Assembly (NCBI RefSeq): GCF_030272615.1
Contig: NC_081409.1
Location: forward strand, 653,328,468-653,392,467
Length of the DNA: 64,000 bases
Reading direction: 5' to 3'
Source of the DNA: Cryptomeria japonica
Lineage: Eukaryota > Streptophyta > Pinopsida > Cupressales > Cupressaceae
The first letter of the stretch is position 1. The number at the start of each line of letters is the position of its first letter. Positions 46,673 to 58,800 of the stretch are shown one piece after another. Under the pieces are notes generated by a model. The model did no database searches. It was not told the origin of the DNA and was given only the letters and a program-made list of their open reading frames with translations. A program made the position numbers and the translations under genes.

Positions 46673-48494
46673 ACTTTTAATGTTTAGATCCATTCGGAAA
46701 AGATTGTATCTGCTGAATATTACCTATGCGAGTTTAATTTTTGTTTTCGCTTTTGCTTATGTAATGGCAAGTCGTGCTTTGTTTGATAGGACCCTGTCGT
46801 ATGGATTGACTTGGGGTACCTGTTTCAGTCCTCGGTTCCGAGTTGACTGTTGTTTTGTGGTAGTGTCGTATTTGGTCATATCCTCTATGTGGGTGTCGAA
46901 TGATGATTCGTGGTTGACCTTAGTCGGTCAGGTCTCTAGTTAGAGTACCGTCTGTCAGTAAGTGTACCTCTTTCGAGTCATGTTTGACCGGATGGTTGTT
47001 TCCTCCTTCTTGAACTCCATTCGTCTGACCATGTGTATTCCTTGGTTTTTGAGTTCGTCTGAGTATAGTCTAGTGTCGTATGGGAAAGTGGCTTTCGATT
47101 GGGGGCCGCGCCCAAAGTGGCTGCTGGGTAACCCATCGAAACTGAGTCTAATAAGTGATAACCTAATAGTAGATTAGAGGGTAATCTCTAAGTAAGATAA
47201 TTGTGCCTCACACATGGGACGAGTGCTAACACAGACTCGACATGTTGTGAGAAGGCCTGAAATGGCAAACCATCATCCTTGTCTTCACGAGAGGATGTGT
47301 GGGTCCACATGAGGCTTGAATTGGGCCAGAGGCTCGGATTAGGTTGCCAGGGTAACCCAGTGTATGGGGTCGGGACCTATGAAGACTTGCCATGGTAACC
47401 ATACCAGGTTGTGTGATGACACTTGTCCCTACGTTCGCTAGTGTGTTGTCGTTTTGTCCTGTTAGGAGTACCGTTGTGGGTTGTCCTTTTTTCTATGCCC
47501 TTGTGAGTATTGGTTTCATGTTAGACTCTGGGTGGTGATGACTCAGTTTTGTGGATGCTCTCCTAGACCTTTGTTTTAGCTTTGATTATGTTCAGCTGGA
47601 TCCTTTTCTTTTCAAGGATTGTTTATGTATTAATTGACCGATGTGGTCGCTTGTATATTGTTTATGTTTCGCCTTGATGGCCGGATTGTAATGGTGTAAC
47701 CTCATGTATTCTTAACTTTATTAATTATCAGAGGGGTCTTGCAGTTGAGCAGACCCGAAGATGTAGCCCTTTAGGGGTGAACTCCAAGATCATTATGGTG
47801 TTATGTGATGTTATTCTCTTATGTTTCCTTTATTTAGCTTTATCATGTATGAATAGCTTATGTTAGAATGTATAAGTGGATAAGATGGAATTAACTTTAA
47901 ATGCTTATATGCAGTCCTTCTTGAATGCCATTTTGATCAAATGCATAAGTGGTTTAGATGAGATTTATCATAGATGCATGTATGCAATCGTCTTTTAAAA
48001 TGCAATAAATTGGAATATGAAAGAATGTAACTTAGAGTAATGGAATATAGTCAGTTGTTGTTAAGGAAATTAAGTATGCTTGAAGAGATCTCATATGTTT
48101 ATGATGAAATTCTAGTGTGTTAGAATATTAGATGTATGGCTTGTATTTTTTTATGAAAAGCTTGAATGAAGATTATGAATAGATCTTAATGGATGAATCT
48201 TTGCTTGTGATTTATATTTCCATCTTCTGAAAGAAATTATCCTGATTAAGAATTATCTCGTTATTAAGATAATCATCTTATTGGATTAATTGTGTGAGTT
48301 AAGTGAATTGTGAAATTTAAGTAATCTCGTTGGGAAACTTCTTAGGTGTTAGTTGATGTCTTCCGCTATGTAATCTGAATCTTTGATATCTTGTTGTATC
48401 TTAATGTGGTGTAACTTTAAAAAAAATAAAATTATTGCACTCTATTCTTGTGTTATGGCTTAATCCCTTTGGGGTTTCCTGGCGGGGCATTACA
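46673..48494 (+). other. Right arm of the compound element, non-coding, LTR-like end
   Basis: This G/T-rich region ends in 75 bases matching the LTR U5 end in + orientation (ATTATTGCACTCTATTCTTG... to GGGGCATTACA). The rest does not align by eye with the 41953-43550 LTR, so it may be a related LTR or internal region with a different U3. The 122-codon frame at 46575-46943 crosses the inverted-repeat edge and is not believable as a gene. Confidence 0.55.
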
Positions 48495-48499
48495 CCTAG

Positions 48500-49556
48500 T
48501 TATGGCATAAAATGTTTTGTCATTTAAATTTTGATAATCTGATCAAAATAAGTAAGAAGCACCGAGTAAGAGGTCTACCAAGTTTGGAAAAGCTTGAGAA
48601 TGCTATGTGCCAAGGATGCCAGATGGGTAAAATGACAAGATCAAGCTTTACAAGTAAGTCTTACACTTCTAAGGGAATTTTAGATCTTGTGCACACTGAT
48701 CTTTGTGGTCCTATGAAAGTTCAAAGTTGTTATGGTGATAAATATTTCATATTATTTGTGGATGATTATTCAAGGATGATGTCAATTATGTTTTTAAAAG
48801 AAAAATTAGAAGCTTTTCAAATGTTTAAATGGTACAAGGCAAGAGTTGAAAATTAAACAGGAAGACAACTGAAATGTCTTAGATCAAATAGAGGAGGAGA
48901 GTTCACATCTGATGAGTTCAACTTATTCTGCAATGATCATGGTATAAAAAAACAAGTCTCTGCACTGAGAACTCCATGACAAAATGGAATTGCTGAGAGA
49001 AGAAACAGATCTATTGTGGATTGTGCCAGAACCCTAATGATTGAAAAGAAAGTGCCACAAACATTTTGGAGAGAAGCAATAAGCATAGCAGTTTACACCC
49101 TGAACTGAGTACAACTGAAGAAAGGAACTTTGAAGACACCATATGAAATTTGGTATGACAAGAAACCTAATGTAAGTTATTTTAAAATCTTTGGAAGTAG
49201 ATGCTATGTACACAGAGATGATAGAAATGGCAAGTTTGATCAGAAAGTGAAGAAGGAACATTTCTTGGTTATTCTTCGAGAAGCAAAGCATTTAAATGTC
49301 TGATCAAATCATCTAACAAAATAGTAGAAAGTGCAAATGTGAAAATTGATGAATTTTTAGAAAGAAATGATGAAGGAAATTCCAAAGAACTAGAAGATTA
49401 TGATGAATTTGTCTATGTTCAATCAACAAGTTTTACCAAGAAAACTGTTGAAGAAAATGAAGAGAATATCCAATTATCAAGTGATGAAGAAGATCATACA
49501 GAGCCTACCGAGCCTGTATTAGCCAAATATGTTAGAAGACATCATACACCAAGTTA
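48500..49556 (+). pseudogene. Copia integrase
   Basis: The zinc finger starts right at the insertion edge (L-W-H-K-M-F-C-H-L-N and C-Q-G-C-Q-M-G-K). The core has V-H-T-D-L-C-G-P (first Asp), then R-S-N-R-G-G-E-F, where family members have S-D-x-G-G-E-F, so the second catalytic Asp is Asn. Q-N-G-I-A-E-R-R-N carries the Glu. Stops at 48854 (TAA), 48977 (TGA, for Trp or Arg) and 49107 (TGA), with a frameshift near 49.25 kb, break it. An acidic linker follows to TAG at 49554-49556 (K-Y-V-R-R-H-H-T-P-S). The missing Asp means this copy could not integrate by itself. Confidence 0.85.
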
Positions 49557-49581
49557 GATTATAGGAGATAAGGATGATCTA

Positions 49582-50649
49582 GTGATGACAAGGAATAAAC
49601 TGAGACAGAACACGTGTCTGATATCTGAATTTGAATCGAGACTAGTGAAAGAGGCATTTAACAGTGAAGATTGGATAAATGCTATGACAGAAGAGATTGA
49701 TCAAATCAAGAAGAATGACACATGGACACTGGTCCCAAGATCGAAGGATAAAAATGTAATCGGTACAAAGTGGATTTTCAGAAACAAGCTGAATGAAAAA
49801 GGTGAGGTCATTCAAAATAAAGCAAGACTAGTTTGCAAAGGTTATGCTCAAGAAGAACAAATTGATTATGGTGAAAATTTTGCACCTGTGGCAAGACTTG
49901 AAGGAGTAAGAACATTGTTGGCATATGCTGCTTACAAGAATTTCAAGGTATATCAAATGGATGTCAAATCTGCATTTCTGAATGGTATATTAGAAGAAGA
50001 AGTTTTTATTGAACAACCTGAAGGATTTGTTGAAGACAAGAATAAAGATCAGGTATTTAAATTGAACAAAGCCTTATATGGTTTGAAACAAGCACCTAGA
50101 GCATGGTATAAAAGATTGCACTCTTATTTAATCAAGATTGGTTTTATAAGAACAAGTGAAAACAACAATATGTACATGAAGAATGATGAAAATGGAATAC
50201 TGATCTCAACCATATTTGTTGATGATATTATCTTTTGTGGAAATGACTCTCTATGTAAGAACTTTGAAAATGAAATGAGCAAAGAATTTGAGATGTCATT
50301 AATCGGTGAGATAAAGTATTTTATAGGTTTACAGATACTGCAAATGAAAGATGAGATTTTCATTACTCAATCCAAGCACATAAAGGAAATCTTGAAGAAA
50401 TTTGGAATAGAGGATTCAAAACTAGTAAGTACTCCTATGACTACCAACTGTAAACTATCAAAGAATGATGAATCTGCATTTGTTGATGAGACACTTTATC
50501 GATCCATGATTGGAAAGTTGCAATATGTTGTTCACAACAATCCAGACATAGCACATGCAGTAGGTATAGTTGCAAGATTCTCTGCAGATCCTAAGGAAAC
50601 ACACATGACAGTAATCAAGAGAATTTTTCAGATACTTGAAAGGCACTGA
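49582..50649 (+). pseudogene. Copia reverse transcriptase
   Basis: A 355-codon open frame holds the whole Copia RT. It has W-T-L-V-P-R near the start, [42 protein letters not shown], the catalytic F-V-D-D-I-I-F near 50.22 kb, and Y-F-I-G-L-Q-I. The catalytic box is F-V-D-D instead of Y-V-D-D, a mild change found in other plant Copia copies. The frame ends by a small indel at about 50.645 kb (L-E-R-H-stop) before RNase H. Confidence 0.92.
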
Positions 50650-50659
50650 AGATTATGGC

Positions 50660-51169
50660 TTAGTATATTAGAAAAGAAATGATTTTGATTTAAAAGTTTA
50701 TATTGGTGTTTATTGGGCAGGCAACATTGATGATAGGAAAAGCACAAGTGGAGGAGCTTTCTTTTTAGGAGAAAGACTAGTGAGTTGGCTTAGCAAGAAA
50801 CAAGGATGTGTTTCACAGTCAACAACAGAAGCTGAATACGTTGCTGTGGCATTGAATTGTACCAACATAGCATGGATCAAACAACTGTTGGAAGGTATAA
50901 ATGAGAAAGTTACCGAGCCAATAACTATATTCTATGACAATACTAGTGCCATTAACATTTAAAAGAATCCTATTATGCACTCTAAGACAAAGCACATCTC
51001 TATCAAATATCATTATCTTAGAGAAGAAGCTCAAGAGAAGAAAGTGGTGTTGGAGTATGTTATCACAAAGGAACAAATAGCAGATATCTTCACCAAGCCA
51101 CTACCAAGGGACACTTTTGAGTATCTCAAAAGTAAGTTAGGGGTCCTACCCCTATCTTCTACTCACTGA
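50660..51169 (+). pseudogene. Copia RNase H
   Basis: It continues after the RT in another frame. V-Y-W-A-G-N-I-D-D-R-K-S-T stands where the family has A-D-W-A-G, so the first catalytic Asp is Tyr. S-T-T-E-A-E-Y (Glu) and F-Y-D-N-T-S-A (Asp) are kept. A TAA at about 50960 splits it, and the end reads T-K-H-I-S-I-K-Y-H, A-D-I-F-T-K-P-L and L-G-V-L. The end at 51169 is the end of the polyprotein. Confidence 0.85.
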
Positions 51170-51578
51170 CCAAGTTCGATGAAAGCATCAATTTGATGAC
51201 TCTACAGAATATCTTTTAGGAGTTGATGCTGATTTACACACTTTAGGATGTTTTCTAAAGGTGTGCAGGAAACAATATAGGGAATAGGAATTGAAGACAA
51301 AATGCTCTGACCAAGACTAAGTTGACACATAACAGCAGGAAATCACTTCATATAGGAAGAAATTATGTTTTATTTCTTTAATTTTTGGCATTGTTGTCAA
51401 AGGGGTAGAAGACTGAAGAAAAGGGGAGAAGACTGAAGAAAAAAAGGAGTGGATACTAATGTATAGGGGAGAATTTTGATGATAGGGGGAGTACATTTCA
51501 TCATTTCAGAATCTCACCGCAATCTGAATCAATTAGGTCAAATCAATTGGTTTTTCCATCAATGCCAAAGGGGGAGAT
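51170..51578 (+). other. Copia 3' untranslated region with serial polypurine tracts
   Basis: No ORF is seen. Purine tracts occur in series: AAAGGGGTAGAAG, GAAAAGGGGAGAAG, AAAAAAAGGAGTGG, TAGGGGAGAA, TAGGGGGAG, and finally AAAGGGGGAGAT right at the LTR. Such a series is reported for Sireviruses (recalled). Confidence 0.7.
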
Positions 51579-53092
51579 TGTTGGCATTATAACAGACAAG
51601 GAGAGATTGTTGGCATTTCAATAAGGATATTGAGAAGGTTGTTGATGATTCTAGATATAACTGATTAAGGATGTTTACTGTCTTAATATTATTATTTTGT
51701 CATTGATGTCAAGAAATTGATTTTCTAATTCAGTATGATGTTGCCATATCTTGAGAAGTATGATTTGATGAGTTTAAAGATGTCGGTAAAAGACACAGAA
51801 AGAATATGATGAATAAGGGGAGAAATAAGTTATTCAATGGGCAACTATTACCAAGTTAGAAAATGATGAGATCATGATGTTTAGATTGTTTTGATATCAT
51901 ACATATGTTATTGCTTGTAAGGTTAATACTATACTATGTTACCAGGCAAGGAACCTAGTCGGTAAACCCTAAGGTTATCGCTATAAGTTAATGAAGGTGG
52001 TATGTCTGCCGAGTGAAGTTTAGTAGTTACCGAGTTGCAATCGAGTAATAACAGAATGCATTGAATGAATAAAAGCATTATTTAATGAAGGAAGCTGATG
52101 AGCTAGCTATGATTAAATGATTGGTATGTTGTGAATGAAGTTTGTTAAAGAATCTATGGCAAAGGAAAATCGGCAGGAAGATCTACAGCTCAGATTGAAC
52201 CGCAATACCCTAGCACAAGTTCCAAGAAATGTATGCAAGTTCCAAGGTGGGGTAAAGTGTTTTTAGGTTGAAGGATACATTGAACCTGGTCAAAGTTTGA
52301 AGATCTGATGGCTATGATTGATCATGGGAAATGTGATCAAGGAGATTAAGCGGTTGGTGAATTGTTTATAAATAAGGAACTATTGATAAACAATGTATGC
52401 AGGCAAGTGTATGCACAAGGATGCTACATAGTGATTACCGAGCATGGAAGCTAGAAGACCTATTTGAATAACAGAGTATAGAGCCCAGTAGATGGACAAG
52501 ATTATTCCTATTGTATTGAGCAAATAAGAATCTGCTTTAGCATTTTAGATGTGAAGTTATAGATAGATTTTTATTATTGTTATTTTGTGAAGTGACATAA
52601 AATCTCTTAACCGAGTGGACTTAACAGTCTTATTTGTAAAACCCTCTAGCAAGGTGACATTCTGATTGAGTGTTTGAAATCCTTTAACAATGTCACTTCT
52701 AACAAGGTGAAGATCCTTACAGATCTGAGGGAAATCCCTTAACCGGGTCACATCTAGCAATGTGTTTGTAATCTTTAACAGGATTTGCTTTTAATTGAGC
52801 ATACTCTAGAAGAGTATATTTCTTAGTGGGTCCGAAATCCCACAGTGGTTTTTCCCTATTTGGGTTTCCACATTAAATCTGGTGTTACGAGTTCTTATGA
52901 TGTTTATATGCTTTTGAGTTTGCATGTTTAGTAGTTTTGGTTATATTACTGAAGTATATGTTACCGAGGTTGAATCTATTGTTTTTATGGAAGATTAAGT
53001 TTGTATGATTCACCCCCCCCCTCTCATCTTATTAGCTTGGCATCTATACTTACATTAAGTATCAGAACCATCAATTGGTATCAGAGCTATCA
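51579..53092 (+). repeat. 3' LTR of the Copia element
   Basis: The 1514 bases start TGTTGGCATTATAACAG and end AGAGCTATCA, closely similar to 38595-40104. The last 18 bases of the host LTR follow after the ATTGG duplication. Confidence 0.93.
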
Positions 53093-53115
53093 ATTGGAGT
53101 GTGCATTTGCCAACA

Positions 53116-54010
53116 CATGCTCCCCTTTTCGATGCCCAGCCTCAGAGAAATTCCACATATGTTGAATAGCAGTCAACTTATGCATCCTACTCAACCAATA
53201 AAACATTCAAGAGTTCTTAAATTGTGATGCACAATTATCTAACCATATGATATGTTGACGGAATGATATGCCTCGGCTAGCCAAATCATCACAAAATATC
53301 TGAAAACAACCTTGCAAAAACTCTGTAGAGTGTGATCGATCATCACTGATGTAAAAATGATACTCCCTCAAAATATTCATATCCTCTTCCATACTATCAT
53401 GTGCATGAATGGATTCTATAAGCACAAATATAGCAACTTGTGTGGAGTTGTAATATTGTGATTGCACCTCGTTCTGCAGTTGTAGTACGTAGTTCTCTAC
53501 AAAGTCAACAATTGAAACAATTGTATGAAGTGGAAATGTATCCTTGCATAACTTAAATTGTGAGTCCAACCAATGAGCTCGATGGTTATGCCTTGCATAC
53601 TCATACACTATATTCTCATAAAAGATGCCCATAAACTGATACACTAGAATATTCTCATTAACCAATTCACACCTTTTTGCTTCTTTTCCATATTTTAGCA
53701 TGTAGGCCACTATCTTATATTTTTCAAATTCCACTAATTCATTACCAATTTCTTGTCCAATATCCATATGTTGACAAATTTGTAAATGTCGCAATCCATC
53801 ATAATGATCACATGTGCCATCCAAGAAGTACTTATTGTAATATAGTTTACCATCTACTCTTTCACATAAGATTCTAGATATGAATTCCCTTGAAGATGTC
53901 AGTGGACCATTTATGTTGCATTCCTACAAAACATTGTTAGCATAGAAATCTATACATATGTGTTGATAAACATCATAATGGTTAGAAAAATTGATATGTA
54001 CTCTACAACA
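53116..54010 (-). pseudogene. DDE-transposase-like gene, block 2 (catalytic core)
   Basis: The 205-codon open stretch (53207-53824) plus flanking sequence in the same frame gives C-C-C-R-V-H (next to the LINE site), C-N-I-N-G-P-L-T, C-D-H-Y-D-G-L, H-F-Y-I-S-D-D-R-S-H-S-T (candidate acidic residue) and W-L-D-N-C-A-S-Q-F-K (second candidate Asp). It continues W-L-S-R-M-H-K-L up to the insertion at 53115. The pattern of an Asp, then W-x-D-x-C-x2-Q-F-K, then H-G-K-G-x-x-D-G is one I recall from DDE-type transposase-like proteins of plants and animals. The exact family is not certain. The gene points leftward; block 1 is beyond the LINE and block 3 beyond the LTR element. Confidence 0.65.
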
Positions 54011-54026
54011 ACAAGTTGTGCATGTG
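54011..54026. repeat. LINE target-site duplication ACAAGTTGTGCATGTG
   Basis: The same 16 bases occur at 54011-54026 and 62031-62046. The right copy directly follows a short A run (CAAAA), the LINE tail. Confidence 0.95.
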
Positions 54027-54059
54027 CCCCTCCTACTCGGGTAACATTAACATGGAAAT

Positions 54060-55802
54060 GTGTTGACCATTCAACAATTGGGTTTAATGGAGGGAACAAC
54101 GGAGGGAACAACGTTTGCAGTGGGAAATTTGAAATCAAGAAATGGAGGGAACAACGATGCTGGATCCTCTTGTTTTGAGTCCACTGCAGCTCAAGGAAAA
54201 GCATCTAATGATGAGGATGGGAGGCAAGATGGGGACCCACGAATACAGGACCCTCCTCCCGATCACGAAAACTTATGAGATTCCCAAGAATCGAGCCTCG
54301 AGGCGGTGAAGTTTGACTCAGAAAATATCAAGGAGGGGTGAATATCTAAACCCTGGAATAGTCTTTTTGCAAGAAATGCACCTGGAAAACTGACTGGTAA
54401 ATCATCTTTCCCCTTTATGAAAGATATATCAAATAATAGAACAGGCAAACTTGCGATTGAGATTCCTGAAATAGTTATTGATCATAGCATCTCTTTCATG
54501 TCTTTTTCTTTTGTGGGGAAGTTTTTTGGACCTCGACCTAATATTGAGGATGTTAGGTCCTTTGTTAAGAGAAAATGGAGAATGAAAGGACAGGTTGATG
54601 TCTCTACCTTGCCTAGAGGCTTTTTTGTTTTTTCTTTTTCCTGCGAGGAAGATATGGAAGTTGCTTTAAGTGGTGGCCCTTGGATATTTGGCAAATATTC
54701 TCTTTTTGTTAGAAAATGGTCTCCTAACATGGAACTCAATGATTCTTTCTTTGAATCTGCTCTGGTGTGGGTTAGGTTGCCTGGGTTGCCATTGGAATAC
54801 TGGTTGGAGGATGTTTTCTTTGGAATCGCTAACTGCTTTGGGGAGCTTGTTGCGATAGACCCAATGACTGTAGCCTGCAAGAGATTGGTTTATGCGCGTA
54901 TCCGCATCAATATATCACAAAATATGGACCTCCCAAGCACTATTAACATAAATTCCAAACTTGGGTTATGGGAACAGTCAATAGAATTTGAATCTCTCCC
55001 CTTTGTTGGCTTTTCTTGCAAAAAAGATTGTCACTAGGCTAAGGCTTGTCCTAGCAACCCTAAAAAACCTGTGATGACAAATATCCATAAACAAGTATGG
55101 AAAGAAAAAAAAAATAACAAAGACTGTAACAAGTTAGAAGGAAAAATTGGAAACTCAGTTAATAGATCTGAACCAATGGAAGCAGATAGCACTGACTCTC
55201 CTAAGAACCCCCCTCTGAAGGGGAACAAAAAGAATGAAATTAGGGAGTTTGAGATTAAAATAGTCAATACCTTTGAGGCTCTATAGACACAGGTGAAGGA
55301 GAATGAAATAAGTGAAGAGACACTTGAAGATGGTGAGATTGAGAATATCACTGATTCTCATCATGAGGCTTTTCAGAAACCTATATCAAAAAAAGATGAA
55401 CACTGTCTAGAGGATGATTTTCAAGAACATGAAATAAAACTGGGAAGGAATAACAAGTTTGGATCGCCTAAGGTAAACTTAAATGCCTTATTCCAGAACA
55501 TAGGAGTCGATATGACTAAATCATCCCAAAAAAGAGAGGATCTATGGAACAATATACAAGATGAGTCTAGAGCAAAACAAGAAGAAAACACAACTGGAAA
55601 TGGGAAGAAAATTAAAACCAAGAAGGTAGGAGGCCTTAATGGAGTAAAAACCAGAACCAGATCCAAGGCTGATTTTGGGGCTTCAAAATCCCCACCAGGA
55701 CATAGAACTATGAAATGGCATAGGGACCAGGAGAGAAAGCAAAACATAGCTGATGGAAGGCAGCAAACTATCAAGGAATCTTGCCCTCAGGCTTCCAAAT
55801 GA
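54060..55802 (+). pseudogene. LINE ORF1 (DUF4283 RNA-binding protein)
   Basis: One frame of about 580 codons has four stops (two TGA near 54276 and 54340, TAG at 55035 and 55284). Residues ~120-310 match the DUF4283 domain of plant LINE ORF1 proteins: F-V-G-K-F-F-G-P-R-P-N, R-G-F-F-V-F-S-F, L-S-G-G-P-W-I-F-G, W-V-R-L-P-G-L-P-L-E-Y-W. A CCHC knuckle follows with its first Cys replaced by Gly (G-F-S-C-K-K-D-C-H-x-A-K-A-C). The last 250 residues are charged and basic (K-K-I-K-T-K-K, R-T-R-S-K-A). The TGA ending it overlaps the ORF2 start as ATGA (55799-55802). Confidence 0.85.
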
Positions 55803-58800
55803 AGGTAATATCTTGGAATATCAGAGGCCTAAATGGTCTCAATAAACAGGATATATTAAGGAACCTCATTAAAGATCAAAATCTAGATATTATCCTAGTT
55901 CAGGAAACCAAAATGAGTAAAGAGAAAGCGGTGAAATTAAAGTTCTTTAAAGATAGAGGGATTTGTGGCAGTAGCTCGAATGGAGCCTCTGAGGGGTTGC
56001 TATTTTCTAGAATAAAAGCACAACCTCTAGAGATATGATTGATGCTGATGGCAATATTTTATCCCTAAAAGTTAAAAGCATCATTGATGGTAAGGAATGT
56101 GTCATCACTAATATCTATGCCCCTAACTCCAAATCCGCTAGAAGTAAATTTTGGAATAAAATTCAGCATAAAAGAAATTCCTTCCCTTTGAACAGCTAGG
56201 TTGTGATGGGAGATTTCAATACTCCTCTGCAAGACATTGAAAAATTTGGAGGTAGTCAAGCTCAACCAGACAACAGATCTGACCTGATGGACTTTATTAA
56301 TGTCAATGCTCTCATTGATATGGATCTCAATGGGGCTTCCTACACTTGGTCTAACTGAAGGGATGGTGAAGATCTCATCCAGGTAAGACTTGATAGATCC
56401 CTTGTTACTAATGATTGGATTCTTTCTCATAGATGCTCCCTTTCTATTATTAATAGAATTGGGTCTGACCATTATCCCATTTCTTTTGTTGCTGAGAATT
56501 TTAAGAATAATCAGAGTTTCCCTTTTCGGTTCGAAAAAATGTGGACTTCCCACCCTAATCTTGAAAAATCTATTGCTAACTAGTGGAATCTTGATGTTAA
56601 TGGAATTGCTATGTATAAAGTTGCTAAAAAACTTAAAAACATCAAAACCAACATTAAGACTTGGAACAAGAAGGCCTTTGGTGATATCTTTGATTCAAAG
56701 AAAAAATTAAAGGAGGAACTCTACCAGATCCAAAATTCAATACAGAAAGAAGGCTACAAAAAGTATTCCAAAGTCATGGATGATGATGTCCTAGTCAAAC
56801 TCCACAACATTATTTCTAGGGAAGAAATTTATTGGAGGCAGAGATCTAGGGATATATGGTTGAAGGCAGGGGACAGAAACACTAAATTTTTCCACATGAC
56901 TTCTCTAAAACACAAGGCAGTGAATAGGATCACAAGATTGATTGTTGAAAACAACACTCTACTTAATAAGGATGAAATCAAGGATGAAGCTATCAGGTTC
57001 TTCAATCAGCTCCTCACAGGTAACAAGGACATTGATCAGACCCACCAACTCAATTTGGTTAATATTATTCCTAAGATCATTAACACTATTCAGAATAAGG
57101 CCCTTTCTGCTATACCATCTACTGGAGAAATTAAAAAAGCTATCTTTTCATTTCAAGGGGATAAAGCTCCGTGTCCTGACGGTTTCCCTATGTTTTTCTT
57201 CCAATAATTATGGCATATTGTGGGGGAAGACATGATTAATGCGGTCAAAGAATTGTTTGGATCTAGAAGAATCCTTAATGAACTCAACTCCACATTTATA
57301 GCCCTAAACCCCAAAGTTGTTGGGGTGGACTCTATGGGAAATTTTAGGCCAATTAGCCTATGTAACTCTTTCTACAAAATCATATCCAAAGTTCTGACCA
57401 CTAGAATTTTGGCAGTGCTTCCCTTCATCATCTTTGAGGAGCAGAAAGGTTTTGTTCCTGGCAGGCAGATTCTGGACTCTATTATTTTGGTTCATGAGAA
57501 CATTCATTCCCTCAGTGCTACTAAAAAAGAAGGCTTCTTGATAAAGTTGGATTTGGTGAAGGCTTATGATAGAGTGGAGTGGAATGTTCTTTTCAAAATT
57601 ATGGGAGATTTTGGTTTTGATGAAAAGGTAACCAAAATAATCAGAGAGTTGATCACTACTCCTATGTTCTCTATTCTGATTAATGGATCTCCTACCAATT
57701 TTTTTAAAACTTCAAGGGCGCTCAGACAAGGAGATCCCATATCTCCTCTCCTTTTCACCATTTTGGCTAAAAGTATGAGCAGATTGATTCACAATTTGAA
57801 ACAGAGCAAAACTATCAAAGGTCTTCAACCTTCCTCTGCCAATATTTTTTGCTCTCATCAACAGTTTGTTGATGATACTATCCTCATGGGATATTCTTCT
57901 ATTAAGGAGGCTAATGCCTTCAAAACTGCTCTTAATTCCTATGTTTTAGCTACTGGTCAGCAAGTCAATTGGGACAAATCGACTATTTACTTCCTGAATA
58001 CTTCGGTCACAAGACAACAGAAAATTGCTAAAATTATTGGGTGGAAAGTGGAAATGCTCCCTTCCATCTATTTGGGTCTTCCCTTGGGTTTAGCTCCCCC
58101 AAATTCCTTCTGGAATATGCTTATTGATAAATTCAATAAAAGACTTGCTGGATGGAAAGGTTCCATTTTATCCCAGGCTGGGAAACTGCGGCTCCTTCAA
58201 GCTACTCTTCAAAATCTCCTTGTTTATGCCCTTAGCTTATTTGGTATCCCGGCTAAATTTGCTGAAGCAATGGAAAGAATCCAGAAGAGATTTTTATGGT
58301 CAGGAGTGGAAGAAAAAAAAAGAATATCCTTGGTTGCTTGGGACAAAGTTTTTAGACCAAAGAACAAAGGGGGGTTGGGGATTAAAGCTATAAAAACCTT
58401 TAACAAAGCTCTTCTTGCTAAACAATTATGGAGAGCCTATGATACTAAGAAAGATTGGAATCAAATTTGGTTTGACAAATACATTCAGAATTAGTCTATC
58501 CAGGGGATCCTTAATTCTGAAGACATCCCTGTTGGATCCTTCATCTAGAATAGCATTACTAAATCCATAGAAGTGGCAAAAGCTGGGGCTGGATGGGTCC
58601 TTGGAAAAGGTGACAGAATAAGGTTATGGGAAGACCCCTGGACGAAGAATGAAGCTCTTTATGATCAAGGCAATAGTCAAATTATTGAAGATTGTAAAAG
58701 GAGGTTTGGACTAATGGTGTGTGACTACTAGAACGAGGACAAGTGGGTTAGGCTTGATGACATTCATTCTGGATTTTCCTTCCTCCAGAAGGAGATGCTA

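Larger units (their letters stand above)
41685..48494. mobile_element. Compound LTR-derived insertion with inverted U5 ends
   Basis: The left end is TGTAATGCCCCGCCAGGAAA and the right end is its reverse complement; about 75 bases match as an inverted repeat. Inside, read on the - strand, is a polypurine tract (43551-43565), a full 1598-base LTR (41953-43550) and an iMet PBS (41939-41950), i.e. PPT-LTR-PBS. The leftmost 75 bases are a second copy of the LTR's U5 end. The centre holds a 280-base inverted repeat (45655-45941 and 46385-46672) around a GC-rich hairpin cluster. Composition switches there from C/A-rich to G/T-rich. No coding region is recognised. The 5-bp duplication shows it entered as one integrase-processed unit. 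See findings. Confidence 0.8.
38595..53092 (+). mobile_element. Copia LTR retrotransposon, interrupted by a compound insertion
   Basis: Two direct LTRs (38595-40104 and 51579-53092, 1510 and 1514 bases) flank gag, protease, integrase, RT and RNase H in Copia order on the + strand. The PBS is iMet-type. Several purine-rich tracts precede the 3' LTR, a trait reported for the Sirevirus branch (recalled), although no env-like ORF is present. The element is 14.5 kb long because 6.8 kb (41685-48494) is a later insertion; its own length is about 7.7 kb. Its target duplication is perfect (ATTGG), and the host LTR proves the empty site. Integrase and RNase H have lost catalytic residues, so this copy is dead. 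Confidence 0.93.
31937..53115 (-). mobile_element. Non-autonomous LTR retrotransposon (Copia-like signals), split by nested insertions
   Basis: LTRs of 789 bases (31937-32725) and 790 bases (37823-38594 plus 53098-53115) flank a 5.1-kb internal region read on the - strand. The second LTR is cut by the Copia insertion 38595-53092. There is an iMet-type PBS (37809-37820) and a polypurine tract AAAGGGGGAGAT (32726-32737) identical in core to that of the nested Copia element. No protease, integrase, RT or RNase H is found. The internal region codes instead for a coiled-coil and zinc-knuckle protein and a second large protein. It is therefore a large non-autonomous element, presumably mobilised by a Copia relative (inference). 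Confidence 0.85.

Noticed and set aside
46575-46943. 122-codon open frame as a membrane protein gene
   Set aside because: It starts inside the inverted repeat arm, crosses its edge, has no homologous motif and lies in non-coding LTR-type sequence.
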